DNA of 64,000 nucleotides from Hymenoscyphus infarciens. Taxonomy: Eukaryota; Ascomycota; Leotiomycetes; Helotiales; Helotiaceae. The stretch lies in contig LLCB01000246.1 in NCBI GenBank assembly GCA_001414345.1, positions 26,632-90,631 on the forward strand, read 5' to 3'. A program made the translations under genes and the position numbers. The notes under the pieces were generated by a model. It was given only the letters and a program-made list of their open reading frames with translations, was not told the origin of the DNA and searched no databases. This document shows, in pieces, positions 25,514 to 36,430 of this stretch (positions are counted from its first letter, which is position 1; every line of letters starts with the position of its first letter).

Positions 25514-26238
25514 TCAATTAGTTTGAAATTTTTTAGTGGTTAGAAGTAAGTACATCTGGTTAGCTCTCTATCAAAATTCGACCCAGTGTTCACATCTCGA
25601 ATACGAAAGCGCGAGTAAATTAGTCTTATTCGCGGCTTGTCTTATGTAAAGATAGTTAATACGTCTTGAATCTTGGCTAGATCACGTGAGGGGTTTCAAG
25701 TATTTTGAAAATTGCTCCGAAAACAGGGAGAAGACTATACAGAGGTAAGTTACTGTGCGATAAGTTACTAATTTTCTAGCGATTTATAGGGTCGCATTCA
25801 AATCCATCTCATGAACCTCTGTGACAACATTTCTGCGATCACGGTAAATCAGTTTCTCCATATCACTTTATCCGGAGCCGCCAAGTCTGGCCAAGTCGGG
25901 GTGATCACTGAATAATCCCCCAGCATTAAGTAAAACATTAACAAATCTCTCCCCAGTAACCCCACTTGGAAATTCTCCATGAATCCGAAGAAGACGTTTA
26001 CAGTTCCCTCTACAAAATGAGAAAAGTCAATGATAGTTCGCCAAGAGTATGGAATTTGGTTTGTTTCAATCGCAATTGCCACCCCTCTTTTCTCGGGTTT
26101 TTATTTCGTATTAAACAACTCCAGCTCTTGTTGGTCTTTTCTTTCTTCCGGTTCACTCCACTTCTCGTCATTTGGTTTCTCACGTTCGTTCGTTGAGTTG
26201 TTCTCTCGCGACTTTCGTTGACTGCACGTGTGCTCACG
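25514..26238. other. Intergenic, P450 to GH105
   Basis: 725 bp with no convincing gene. It includes ATCACGTGAGG near 25680 and a T/C-rich stretch from 26090 to 26215 just upstream of the GH105 start, as is common in fungal leaders. Short open frames on both strands show no coding signature. Confidence 0.5.
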
Positions 26239-27534
26239 ATGAAGACCACACTTCCCCTCCTCGCTGCCGCGACAGTAAATGCTGCTACTCAGTGCACCAC
26301 TCCCAGGCTATCTGTTCGAGGAGCTGATACAATCGTCCTCCGAGATTATGCCAATGGTCTCAGATCCGGAGCCCCATTCATCACTTACGAGCATGGCGTC
26401 GCCTGGAAAGCCCTTGAGATGGTTTACAACGCTACCAGCAACGAAGATTATGTCACACACATCACCAAGGGGGTCGACAATATTGTTACCACGGAAGGAG
26501 GGTTAAATGATTATAATTTGACATATTACACCCTTGACGATGTGAGGATTGGAGAGACTCTGATCTACCTGTAAACCTTCTCCCCTCGGAATTTCGTGAA
26601 GCTTGAAATTAATGGGAGCAATAGAAACAAGAATACCGGGGAGGCAAAATACAAAGGAGCAGCTGATCTTCTCCGATCCCAACTCTACACCAACCCCAGA
26701 AATGCAGCTGGAGGTTTCTGGCATCGCTCCACTTACCCCAACCAAATGTGGCTCGATGGACTCTACATGGTGTCCCCATTTTACGCCCATCACACCGCAG
26801 TCTATGCTCCAACAAACACCACAGCATTTGACGATATCATCAACCAATTTGAACTTGTCCACACAAACTGTGTGAACTCCAACACCAGCCAAACCGGATT
26901 GTTGAAACACGGTTACGATAGCACACGCACTGCTGTTTGGGCAGATGCTGCCACCGGGGCTTCTCCTGAATCATGGAACAGAGCTTTGGGGTGGTATGTC
27001 ATTGCCATCGTTGATGTGTTGGATTTCCTTCCAACAAGTCACTCCGGTTTTGCAACTCTCAAAACTATTCTTGAAGAGACTGTTGCTGGTATCGCCAAGG
27101 CCGTCGATGCGGACTCCAAGCTTTGGTGGTTGGTAATGACTCAACCTGGCAAGGCAAAGAACTATATTGAAAGCAGCGGCTCGGCCATGTTCGTTTACGC
27201 TGTGTTGAAGGGAATCAGATTGGGATATTTGAACGCTGAGTACCTTCCAACATTTACTGCTGCATATGAGGCTTTGGTAGAGAAGTTTGTGAGAGATGCA
27301 GGCGATGGAGGAATTGATTGGGCCGGTACTGTTAGTGTCGGAAGTTTGAGCGGGAAGGGTGATTTCGATGTGAGTACCTTACTCGTTCTCCCTTTTGTCA
27401 GTTGCTTTTTTGGAGTGCTGCTAACTGATTAGTACTATGTTTCTGTTGCCCTTGCTACAAATGACTTGAAAGGATTGGGTCCATTTATCATGGCTAGCGT
27501 GGAGTACGAGAAAATTAATTGCGAAGAAGCATAG
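26239..27534 (+). CDS. Secreted glycoside hydrolase family 105-type (unsaturated rhamnogalacturonyl hydrolase-like)
   Basis: About 392 residues from exons 26239-26570, 26625-27369 and 27433-27534. The introns (54 and 63 nt) have GT-AG ends and matching phases. I chose the ATG at 26239 over an in-frame one 21 bases upstream because it puts a signal peptide at the start (MKTTLPLLAAATVNA, cleavage probably after Ala). Conserved GH105/GH88 alpha/alpha-barrel features follow: YTLDDVRIGETL, MWLDGLYMVSPF (the Asp is the likely catalytic acid), SPESWNRALGWY, and a C-terminal ND-KG-GPFI stretch before the last helix. The family hydrates the unsaturated uronic residue left by pectin or rhamnogalacturonan lyases, so the likely role is extracellular plant cell-wall breakdown. 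Intact. Substrate specificity is inferred from the family only. Confidence 0.9.
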
Positions 27535-28678
27535 CACACCGGTCATTTATAACTTCTCGAATATTAAAAGGAGTTCTGTACATCTAGTCTCGGTTTAGTC
27601 CATGGGCATTGTCCGGTTATATGCAGAAGCGAATGATAGGAGTTGGAGGTCCCTGTCAAGGGGTTGGAAAACGATGCGCCACCGCTTAAAACTGCCCGAT
27701 TAACACTTTTCAATCGATTGCCACCCGAGCTTTTATTTATACCAGGGGACACACGTTTTGTAGCGTTTTAGATTAAAGCAGAAGCAAAAAAGGCGCTCGA
27801 GAAACTTGAGTTGAAATTGAATCTTGGGAGCTACAGGTCTTGGCACAAACAGGTTCTTTTGAAATATTTCAAGGGGTACGATGAAGGATACAACAAGGAA
27901 TGTAAATCCCTTACAATAGCTTTCTCTGATGGAAAACTCAATCAATTAAAGGCCTCGACCAAATCCCTCCCCTCTTGGTCTCCGAGTTTGCTCCGATGAC
28001 ACGACTAAAATCTCAATAAAAACTCTGACGCTGACGCTGATGAACCCCGCGTACTCCGTATTCCGTATGTACCTTACTCCACACACACGGCGAGATGGCG
28101 GCATGATCGATTCAAAGCTTGCTTCTTACATGTTTCTGACGTGAGGGTGCTCTTTTCGTCAGCACTTTGATTTTGAATAAGATCGATTGGATGTGAGAAC
28201 TCATGTGCTGCCACAGAATTTACACTGGATGAGGCTAAATTTTCGACCAATATAACAATTGAGAAGGGTATGAGAATTTACGAGCTGTTGTAGGTTACCA
28301 ATGAAATATTGTTCAAGGGTAATATGCTAACTCTTCTGGAACTCCGGTGCACACGACCGGGTTTTTCTCAACTTCTGTAATACTAGTTCCAGTGATAATG
28401 TTACACAGCGTTGAGGAATGCTTTAGGTTCGTAATTGAGGGAGATGATCTTTTCTGATATGAGAAAAGAGGAGCTAATACACCATTGTACTAAACAGCCC
28501 AATGATTTGATAACGGGTTTCTCAAGTTAAAGCATCGTTAAGTGAATCAACGATGTTCATTGATACCCAAACTATCCTTTGCTACGTAATAAGAATTGCC
28601 CCTTTTAACTTTGTTGCTTCTCCAGGGCAAAATCACACCCCATCTCTTCCCCCACCTCAAAGGTCTTTTTCCAAACAT
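27535..28678. other. Intergenic, between convergent GH105 and catalase
   Basis: 1.14 kb shared 3' region. Short frames occur but none has recognisable protein character. No repeat or RNA gene seen. Confidence 0.5.
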
Positions 28679-30356
28679 TCAAACTCCCATGGCTTCATCT
28701 ATCCTCTTAGCCATGGTCTCGTCAACCTTCTTGAAAACTTCCACTGCCTCCTCTCTCACTCGTGGAATAGCCCCTTTCAAATGAGCGGCCACATTACTGA
28801 CGAAAGCCTCTTGTTGACCTGTTTTCCCGAAAACGCCCCACAAATCTCTGGCTTGCGTAAAGTCATCATCTTCGATTGTTGTGGTGTATGCTGCAACCTT
28901 TCCGACCCACTCATCATGAGCTTTACTAGCCTCTCCATAATTCGTTGGTCGTAAACTAGTTCTCACGTAGTTGGGGTCCGGTCCGTAGTTTCCTCTAAAA
29001 TTTGATGCTCCGTCTCGTTGAAAAGGAGAATAGACGGGAGAGTGAGCATGGTTGGGAGGCAGTTGTTGATAATTTGCACCGAGCCGGTATCTTTGTGCAT
29101 CTGGGTATGAGAACATTCGTGCTTGAAGCATTGGGTCTGCAGAAGATGCAATCCCAGGAACCAAGTTAGAGGGGGAGAAAGCGACTTGCTCGATATCGTT
29201 AAAGTAATTTTGTGGCTGGTTTCAAATCAGCGATTATCCTTTTGTGTAGGTGGAATACCTTTTCAGACTCACATTTCTGTTCAACTCTACCTTGCCAAAT
29301 GGAATCAACGGATAATCACTATGAGGCCAGACTTTGGTCATGTCAAAGATGTTCCATCGATACGTCTCTGCGTCTTTCGGCTCCATAACCTGGCAATAAA
29401 CTGTCCAGGAAGGATATTCCTTCCTCTCAATGGCTTCAAAGAGATCCCTGACATGGTAATCTGGAGCCTCTCCCGCCAATTTGGTGGCTTCTTCTTCGCT
29501 AAAGTTGCGGATGCCTTGATCCGTCTTGAGATGGATCTTAACATATTTGAAAGAACCATCGGGCTTTGTAAACTTGTATGTGTGCCCAGAAAACGCGTCG
29601 ATATGTCGAAGCGAGCTGGGAGTTCCTCGATCGGAAAATAGGTGCATTAGTTCGTGCGTTCCTTCTTGGTTGTTGTTGTGGAAATCCCAGAACATCGTAG
29701 GATCTGTTCGATGTCAGCGTAAACTTTGCAAGACCTTTAAAAGCAGCAGCTTACCTCGCAGGTTCGTCTGTGGGTGTCTTTTGTGCGATCGATTCAAGCT
29801 CGGGAACTTAATTGGGTCTCTAATGAAGAAGACGGGCTGTGATATATCAGTAACATTTCAACGACTTTCTTGAAACACGCGACATACAGTATTGTTAAAA
29901 ACCCAATCATGGTTTCCTTCCTCGGTGTAAAATTTGATACTCCAGCCTCGTGGATCTCTCGATGTGTCTGCACTTCCTCTCTCGGGTCCCACTGTAGAAA
30001 TTCTCACCAAGGCCTCAGTCTTCTTTCCAATCTCACTTAGGAACTTTGCTGAAGTGATCGAAGAAATATCATGTGTAACCGTAAAGGTACCAAAAGCACC
30101 AGCAGCCTTGGAATGAACAACACGCTCAGGAATTCGTTCTCTGGCGAAGTGCGCAAGGGTCTCGATAAGCTGTGTGTCTTCTAACAGAAGAAGACCACCT
30201 CCACCAGGCCGGTTGATGCGTAGAGAAGTTGTTGGATCTCCTATTGGGTTACCTTCCGCGAGGGTGTATGTTGGAGTAGAGTTCGAGTTTAACTACGTTG
30301 ATATTAGTTGAAGCTTTAATAGTGCTTGCGGGACAATTCCTTACCTGCGAAGCCAT
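28679..30356 (-). CDS. Catalase (small-subunit, heme)
   Basis: Dismutates hydrogen peroxide to water and oxygen. Five exons (30356-30345, 30292-29888, 29836-29755, 29703-29273, 29215-28679) give 488 residues, typical of a small-subunit catalase. The first exon codes only Met-Ala-Ser-Gln. Catalytic His is in [12 protein letters not shown] (about residue 64), and Asn in [14 protein letters not shown] (about 137). The proximal heme Tyr lies in [14 protein letters not shown] (about 347). The NADPH-region signature [15 protein letters not shown] is present. There is no flavodoxin-like C-terminal domain and no PTS1 at the end (DEAMGV), so a cytosolic enzyme is more likely than a peroxisomal one. 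Convergent with GH105; head-to-head with the bZIP gene across 1.4 kb containing a MITE-like insertion. No lesion. Confidence 0.96.
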
Positions 30357-30463
30357 TTTGAAGGTGGGTTGTGAAGCTTTGTGGTTGTTTATCGTAAAAT
30401 GAGAGGGATTGAAAGAGTCTATGCTGGCTATGGTATCAATAATTAACATATGAAGAAGGAATT

Positions 30464-30473
30464 GGTTTATATG
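30464..30473 (-). promoter_or_regulatory. Possible TATA box of the catalase gene
   Basis: On the minus strand CATATAAACC lies about 108 bases upstream of the catalase ATG. The leader after it is C/A/T-rich. This is the only TATA-like sequence close to the start, but function is inferred from position alone. Confidence 0.35.
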
Positions 30474-30590
30474 TCCTTTACCTAGGCAAACATCATGTTG
30501 ACTCACCCCCCGAGTTACCTAATCGATGTCTACTTGACCTCAGGATTGCCCCGCTTTACATGCGCATAGCATAACTAAACAGAATCGACC

Positions 30591-30828
30591 ACCCTGTAGA
30601 TAGAAGAAGTGGCAGTAATTAGGTCGCACCCAAGGCAGCCCGCGACGTGTAGAGCTTAACGCAAGTACTATGAAAACTACTTAGAAGCTGGATAACACTT
30701 AATATCTTCTGCGTCTACCAATATTTTTGTTTTTGTTTTTGTTTTTGCAATTTTTCCACATTGTGTTATTCGCTGCTGCGAAATTTTGTAGGGTCGCTAA
30801 TTACTGCCACTTATTCTGTCCACAGGGT
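30591..30828. mobile_element. MITE-like element, copy 1 (238 bp)
   Basis: The left end ACCCTGTAGATAGAAGAAGT is matched by the reverse complement of the right end, ACCCTGTGGACAGAATAAGT, and both continue into GGCAGTAATTAG. The terminal inverted repeats are thus about 32 bp with few mismatches. The interior has no reading frame and contains (GTTTTT)n at about 30726-30750. No certain target duplication is visible. A diverged relative lies at 36772-37000. Confidence 0.7.
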
Positions 30829-31768
30829 ACACCACCATGAAGTCATAAGTAAACACCCAGACTTGGTCAATTGTGCCTGGAACCCTGAATTGCCATGGCA
30901 AATTTCGAACAACCGATGATGACGAATAATCGTTCATTCATTGATTACCACATTCAAAATACAAACCTGATATCGTACTGCCCCACAACTTCAAGAATAA
31001 ACCAAGGGGTAGGGATGCACCCCGTAAAGAAGCGAGCCAATGGCATACTCAGCATCTTGCATGCTAGATGTACCATTAAGAAAAGTACAACATACGAAAA
31101 AAGAGGAACTAAAACGGAATTAACTCTTGAGGACCCTGGCATTGTACATTACGCACTACCCCGTTCTTAAAACCCCAACGTGCATCCCGAGGTCATGTTC
31201 GCCTCCTCACCGTAATCGCTACACACGTTCGGCGCTCGGCCATCTCGCTGGCACGCTGGGGCAGCGAGACGTTATTGTACCCCCGATTTAATTCCGCTCA
31301 CACATAAAATGCTCCCACCATGAACCCGAAGTTTCGCATGTTCCCATTTACCTACACAGCGGCCTCAATGATGTCATCCTGTGGTAATATCTGTGGTTCA
31401 AGAACCCCAAAACAAATCGGCAATCAGAAATGAAGCCGAAATGCCGCACTCCCGGACGACACTCTAGACCCAAGGGTTGGAAACCCTCAATTATAATCAC
31501 GGTCGTTGGCCAGAAATCTCTGAAGCGGGTCTGCTCCGATATGGAGGAAAGTCGGCGGGTATAAACTCGAAATGCACATATGAGACGGAAGTATGCACCC
31601 GTGGTCTCACTGAAGCCAAAGCACGAAGAAGGTGGATGCCAAGTAAGAGTGCTGATACTTAAGCAACCGACAGATCTAGTGCTCTTTTCTCGCATATCGG
31701 AAAACACTCCAAGTCTTGGAAACCCCCTTCCAAAGCATCCCACACCCACTCACCACATCTATACTATT
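30829..31768. other. Intergenic upstream of the bZIP gene
   Basis: 940 bp. An ATG-initiated 91-codon frame at 30895-31170 shows no recognisable features and is probably chance. GC-rich palindromic-looking sequence lies near 31215-31270. The 5' flank of the bZIP start is C/A-rich (CACCCACTCACCACATC). Confidence 0.45.
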
Positions 31769-32641
31769 ATGGCCTTATCAGACAAGAATCTTGCAAGGGT
31801 CGACTGTGATTTTGATTCGCTACTAAGCGAGAATTTTTCTCAGGGGGATCTATCAGTGCCTCACGACATTTTAGCGTCACTGGTAAGTTGTGTCTCTTCC
31901 CTTGATTGGTCATCCGAAAGTACCGGCACTGACCAGATGCTTTAAAAGGACTACAATTCATTCCTCTTTTCTCTTGAAGGATCCTCTGGAAGTTTGCCAA
32001 CATCCATTCTCAAAATCGGACCAAAAAACCCATCACCGAAGATGCAGAACCAAACCCAAGATAACTCCGAGTCCAATCTCTGGTGGTGTAGCGAAGATAC
32101 AAACGACATCATGTGCCCCGGACTTGAACTTGAAACGACCGGATTCGAATTCAGGAGTAGTGAATCTCTAGATTCGTCACTTCCAGAGCAAGATTCTTGG
32201 TCCACGCTATCATCCCCTTCATCAACAACCTCACAACTTCCAAATCCATCGACACCAAAAGAAACGTCACCAATCACCTTCGCCTACCTAGGAAAGGCAA
32301 CAACCTCAACCACCTCTTCAAAACCCAAGTCAACAAAGGTCGAAAAGCTAGAGGTAAGCACACTCTTGCACTTTTGAGCCCACGTATTGATTTTACAATA
32401 GAAACGCCGAGAAAAGAACCGCACATCGCAAAGGAGATACAGGGAGAGGAAGGAGAAGTATATCCAAGATCTCGAGAATCAGTTGCGAGAAGTCCAGAGG
32501 AGGTACGATTTGTTGCAAGCACGTTTGAACCCCACGGTGGACGAGGTCTTGCCCGCCAAGGGATGTGTGGAAAATTCAGAATGGCAGTGGCCGGAAGTGG
32601 GGTTGGAAAAAGACATGGGGGAGGACGTGGAGTTCAATTAA
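31769..32641 (+). CDS. Small bZIP transcription factor
   Basis: 252 residues from exons 31769-31882, 31949-32353 and 32402-32641; the introns are 66 and 48 nt. For intron 1 the acceptor at 31948 is required by phase and has a CTGAC branch site about 20 bases upstream; the later AG at 31979 breaks the frame. Residues 1-173 are Ser/Thr/Pro-rich and acidic, an activation-type region. Exon 3 opens with the basic region RREKNRTSQRRYRERKEKY (about residues 175-193), an N-x-x-S-Q-x-x-Y-R variant of the fungal bZIP signature. A short zipper with hydrophobic heptads follows (LENQLREVQ-YDLLQARL). It binds DNA as a dimer in the nucleus. The adjacent divergent catalase makes an oxidative-stress target plausible, but that is only inference. 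Confidence 0.88.
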
Positions 32642-34233
32642 TAAGAAGGAGGTGCTTGCAGCACTCTTCGCAGGGCTGAACGTTGCGTTAGTTTTACAGT
32701 GCTTTATTTTGAGCGGGGGTGGCGTTTAATTGTATGGAGTAGCCAACAGCGAAATACCAAATGAATATCGTAATAGAATGCGCATAGCCTGCAACCTGGA
32801 TGCAATAGAACCATGAAGAAGTGTAAAAACTGGGTAACTCATACTTGTGGCGCGATGGACAATAAAAGCGACAGTGCATGGCCCATTGTCCTAGCTTTCT
32901 AGCAGAATTCGAAGTACTAACCTGAATAATCTCGCACAATTAATATGTCTGTTTAGAGATCTAGGTTCATTATCTGAATTACCCTCGAGAATTGGGAGAA
33001 CTAGAACTAGGTAAATAAGCACCCTGAAATATTTACTGCCGTTTTTAGTGCCCATCGCGAGAGTCTTCAAATTCGGAAATATGGTACTCCGAGGTCAGTG
33101 TGTGCATTTTTAATCAGTCCAGAGTCGTGGGGTTCCATAACCTACGACAAGAAATGGACATATAATAACTCCTAAAGAAAGCACGTCAGTACTTTTTGGA
33201 ACTATACTAAAGCCAATGACAGGTTACGTGTACGAACACAACAGTTGGTCTCGAGATGTGCAATTTGTTCCAAAACTGGTCACCTTCGCGTAAAATGAAG
33301 CAGGATGCATGGCCGCCGTGACAAGGTCTTGCTGCCACCAGGGGGAGAGTCGAAAATCCGACCTTGGTGTAAAGAGGAACATATGTTGCCCACTTTTGAT
33401 TAGCACCCGGAGGGAAATGGATGAACTGTGCTCAAATCAGATTAATTAGATGCCTGCTTTGTCTATTATTGCAACCTTTTCCTGGTACAATTTCCAGGTT
33501 TTCAGGGCAATTTTAAGAACACCTGCAAACCCGGGTGCTTCCAATGTGGATTCAAGGGTCGTGCTGTTGGCACAATCACAGTGAACCAAACTCGTGCCCA
33601 ACTGGCATCAATAACCTCCAAGTCCCACTTTCCGTGAGCTGTGCATTCCTTACTAATCATTGCACATCACGTAAAGAATGAGTAACTATCAGCATGAGAC
33701 GACTCCCCACGTCAATGAAGAATAATACAAGCCACGATAAGTCTCGTAACAGAGTCAGGAGGCAGAACTGGGCCTCTCGGACCTTCAAACCAATCGAACA
33801 GCAATGTTGTAAGAGCATGAGAATTAACTCATCGCCTGTGCCGTCCGCCTTTGGGTTGAAATCCAAAATCTTAACTACAACCAACGTCAGGAAAACTTGG
33901 TAGATAGGTAGAGATTTCTGAACAACCCCGTTGTTGGAGGTCTGGTGAGAGCTTGAGATTTTACTCATCGCACGCCCGGTCGTGACCGGGCACAGTTTGA
34001 AAATTTTGTTCTTAACCAACAAAACTAAGAAAGCATGTTTGTTTGAAACCGCGTAGTAGTAATACGGGTGACTAACCCAACACCTCGACAACCCGACAAC
34101 AAACGGGGCTTTACACATCGCAAAAATTCGATTATAAAGTAGCAGGAATACCGCAAAATATGGAAAACAACAACTCATTCTAAACATTTCAGCTTATTCG
34201 CACTTCAAAAGCAAAAATCAAGAAACATTCCAG
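32642..34233. other. Intergenic, bZIP to GMC pseudogene
   Basis: 1.6 kb of normal composition. The longest frame (34187-33657, minus, 176 codons, ATG start) has hydrophobic stretches but no family resemblance, no introns and no leader signature. I consider it chance or antisense. No repeats or RNA genes identified. Confidence 0.45.
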
Positions 34234-36430
34234 GCTTCTGCACCGCCGAAATCAACAAAAATTGGATCCATTGGAGCAACCGCAAAGGAGTTCGACTTCA
34301 TCGTTGTTGGCGGTAGTCAAAGCAATCCCCTCTCCGAAGTCTAAATCACTTCCAACTGAATACCGAGGTGGTACTGCCGGAAACGTGGTTGCAGGCTGTC
34401 TCGCTGAGAACCCTAACGTTTCCGTTTTGGTAATCGAGGCGGGCAAGGGGTACGAAATTTCCTATTCCAACTTCTTAACAACAAGTCCTAACACTTGCTG
34501 GCAATCCTCATAAGCAATCAATGATCACAACCCCAGCTCGAGCTTTCGAGAACCGTGGAAGCGAATATGATTGGGCATATAATTTCATAATGATCGACCG
34601 CCCTGAATACACCCCTGTGGAAAAGCCAAAAATCGTGGAAAAATCTTGGGTAAGTTGAATAACACTTCTTTCCCTAATATGAGGCTGATATGAAATGCTT
34701 TCCGTAGGTGTGAGTAGCTCATTTACTATACCAGGGTTCGAGGAAGTACTGCAACCTTTGATTATTGGGCGGCTTTAGGAGGAGACGAGTGAAACTGGGA
34801 AAACACCAAGGAGTATTTTGACAAGGTAAGCCGCTGAAATCCAAGTGACAGGTTACTTGAGCTAACAGAAACACAGCCTGCTTGCTACCACCACGACGAA
34901 GGCCTCTTCAACCCAGACCATTCAAAAGTAGGCCGAAATGGCCCATTGCACGTCTCCGTCACCGATCTCATCCCTGAAATGAAACCATTTCGAGATGCCC
35001 TCTCAGAAGCCTGGGTCAGCAAAGGCTAAATAAATTATCCGAAGACATCTATTCCGGCACAATTAATGGATTAACCCACTGTATGAACACAATTTACAAA
35101 GCGTTCCGATCCTCCTCCTACGTCTTCATCGAAGGAAAGGCAAACATCACAATCCTCGCAGACACCCATTCAAAGAATCTCATCAACGAGGATGGTGTTG
35201 AGACAGGAGTTACTGTGTTTGGTGCCAATGGTGAAAATGTTTCTTTCCGTGTGAAGAAGGAGGTTGTTGTCTCATCTGGTGTTTTTGAGTCCCCAAAGCT
35301 TTTGATGCTCTTTGGTATTGGACCCGAGTAGGAGCTTTCAGCCCACGGTATTAAGTCGCTCGTCAAATCTGAGCATGTCGGGCAGAATTTGCTCGATCAC
35401 CCTATTCTCGCTCATGTCTTTAAGCTGAAAGACGGGCTAGGACTCGAAGACCATCTCCTTCGCGCTGGTCCACAGCATGATGGAGCCATTGCGGCATACA
35501 GAAAGAACAAAACTGGACCTCTCGGCAGTGGTTTACTTGAGTTGGTTGGCTTTCCGCGTATTGATGAGTACTTGAACCAAAGCAAGGAGTATGTCTCCTC
35601 CAAGAAATCGAATGGTGGTGTTGATCCTTTCGGCCCAGGAGGACAGCCACATTTTGAGTTTGACTTTGTGGTAAGTGAAGCAAACCCCTTTTCTTCTCAT
35701 CCCCGAAACGATCTAACTTTTCATGGCCAATGTTTTCCGACGCATTCCAATGGCATATCCCCACTCCTGCAACTGGTTCTTGGGTGACAGTCATCGTCGA
35801 CCTTCTCCGTCCATTATCGCAAAACAGACAGGTCAAATTGAACTCATCCGATCCCTTGGTCCAACCAAACGTCAACTTGAACTTCTTCTCTCACGAACTC
35901 GACATCGTGGCTCTTCGCCAGGGCATCCGATTCGTGGACGACTTATTGATGAGCGGCGATGGATTCAAGGATATCATCGGTGAGGGTGGGTTTTCTCCAA
36001 CGGTCTCTTCCCCTTTCATGTTGATACTGACGCCGATAGACTATCCATGGCCCATGCCACGACACTCTGACGAGGCAATGAATAAAATGATCCTCGAACG
36101 CTCCCAAACCGGTTTCCGTGCGTCAACACCCCCCCCCCCCCTCATCGTTCAATAACTAACAAATATACCACAGACCCATGTGGAACCACCCGCCTCTCCA
36201 AGAGCATCGAATAGGGCGTAGTCGACAATCAACTCAAAGTCCACGGCGTCAAGAACCTCGGTGTAATCGATGCCTCCGTCTTCCCTGTCGTCCCTGATTG
36301 TCGTATCCAGAACGCCGTCTACATGGTCGCAGAAAAGGTACGTAGTTCTGATTTATCGCATCGAGACAGCTTGTTAACAATTCTCTAGGGAGCCGACATC
36401 ACCAAAGCGGCGTATCCAGAATTATATTGA
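34234..36430 (+). pseudogene. GMC oxidoreductase pseudogene
   Basis: Once an FAD-dependent GMC oxidoreductase (alcohol or choline oxidase/dehydrogenase-type). The FAD motif GGGTAGN is restored by splicing a 55-nt intron (34313-34367). ITTPARAFENRGSEYDWAY, GVFESPKLLMLFGIGPE, DIVALRQGIRFVDD and the C-terminal VIDASVFPVVPDCRIQNAVYMVAEKGAD are all recognisable. The lesions are TGA at 34790-34792 in place of Trp, TAA plus a frame change at 35027-35033, TAG at 35329-35331, TAG at 36212-36214, a frame disruption near 34715-34735, and a lost acceptor AG near 35728 despite an intact donor and CTAAC branch site. The true N-terminus is not clear. Several stops are C-to-T or G-to-A changes, compatible with mild RIP. 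Not expected to be functional. Confidence 0.9.

Noticed and set aside
30895..31170. 91-codon ATG-initiated frame upstream of the bZIP gene
   Set aside because: Composition and lack of any motif suggest a chance frame.
31890..32171. Alternative downstream frame of the bZIP gene using the acceptor at 31979
   Set aside because: It ends before the basic region. The acceptor at 31948, with a CTGAC branch site, keeps the frame into the bZIP exon.
33657..34187. 176-codon minus-strand frame upstream of the GMC pseudogene
   Set aside because: No domain, no leader signature and no homologous feel; it overlaps the presumptive promoter and 5' region on the other strand.
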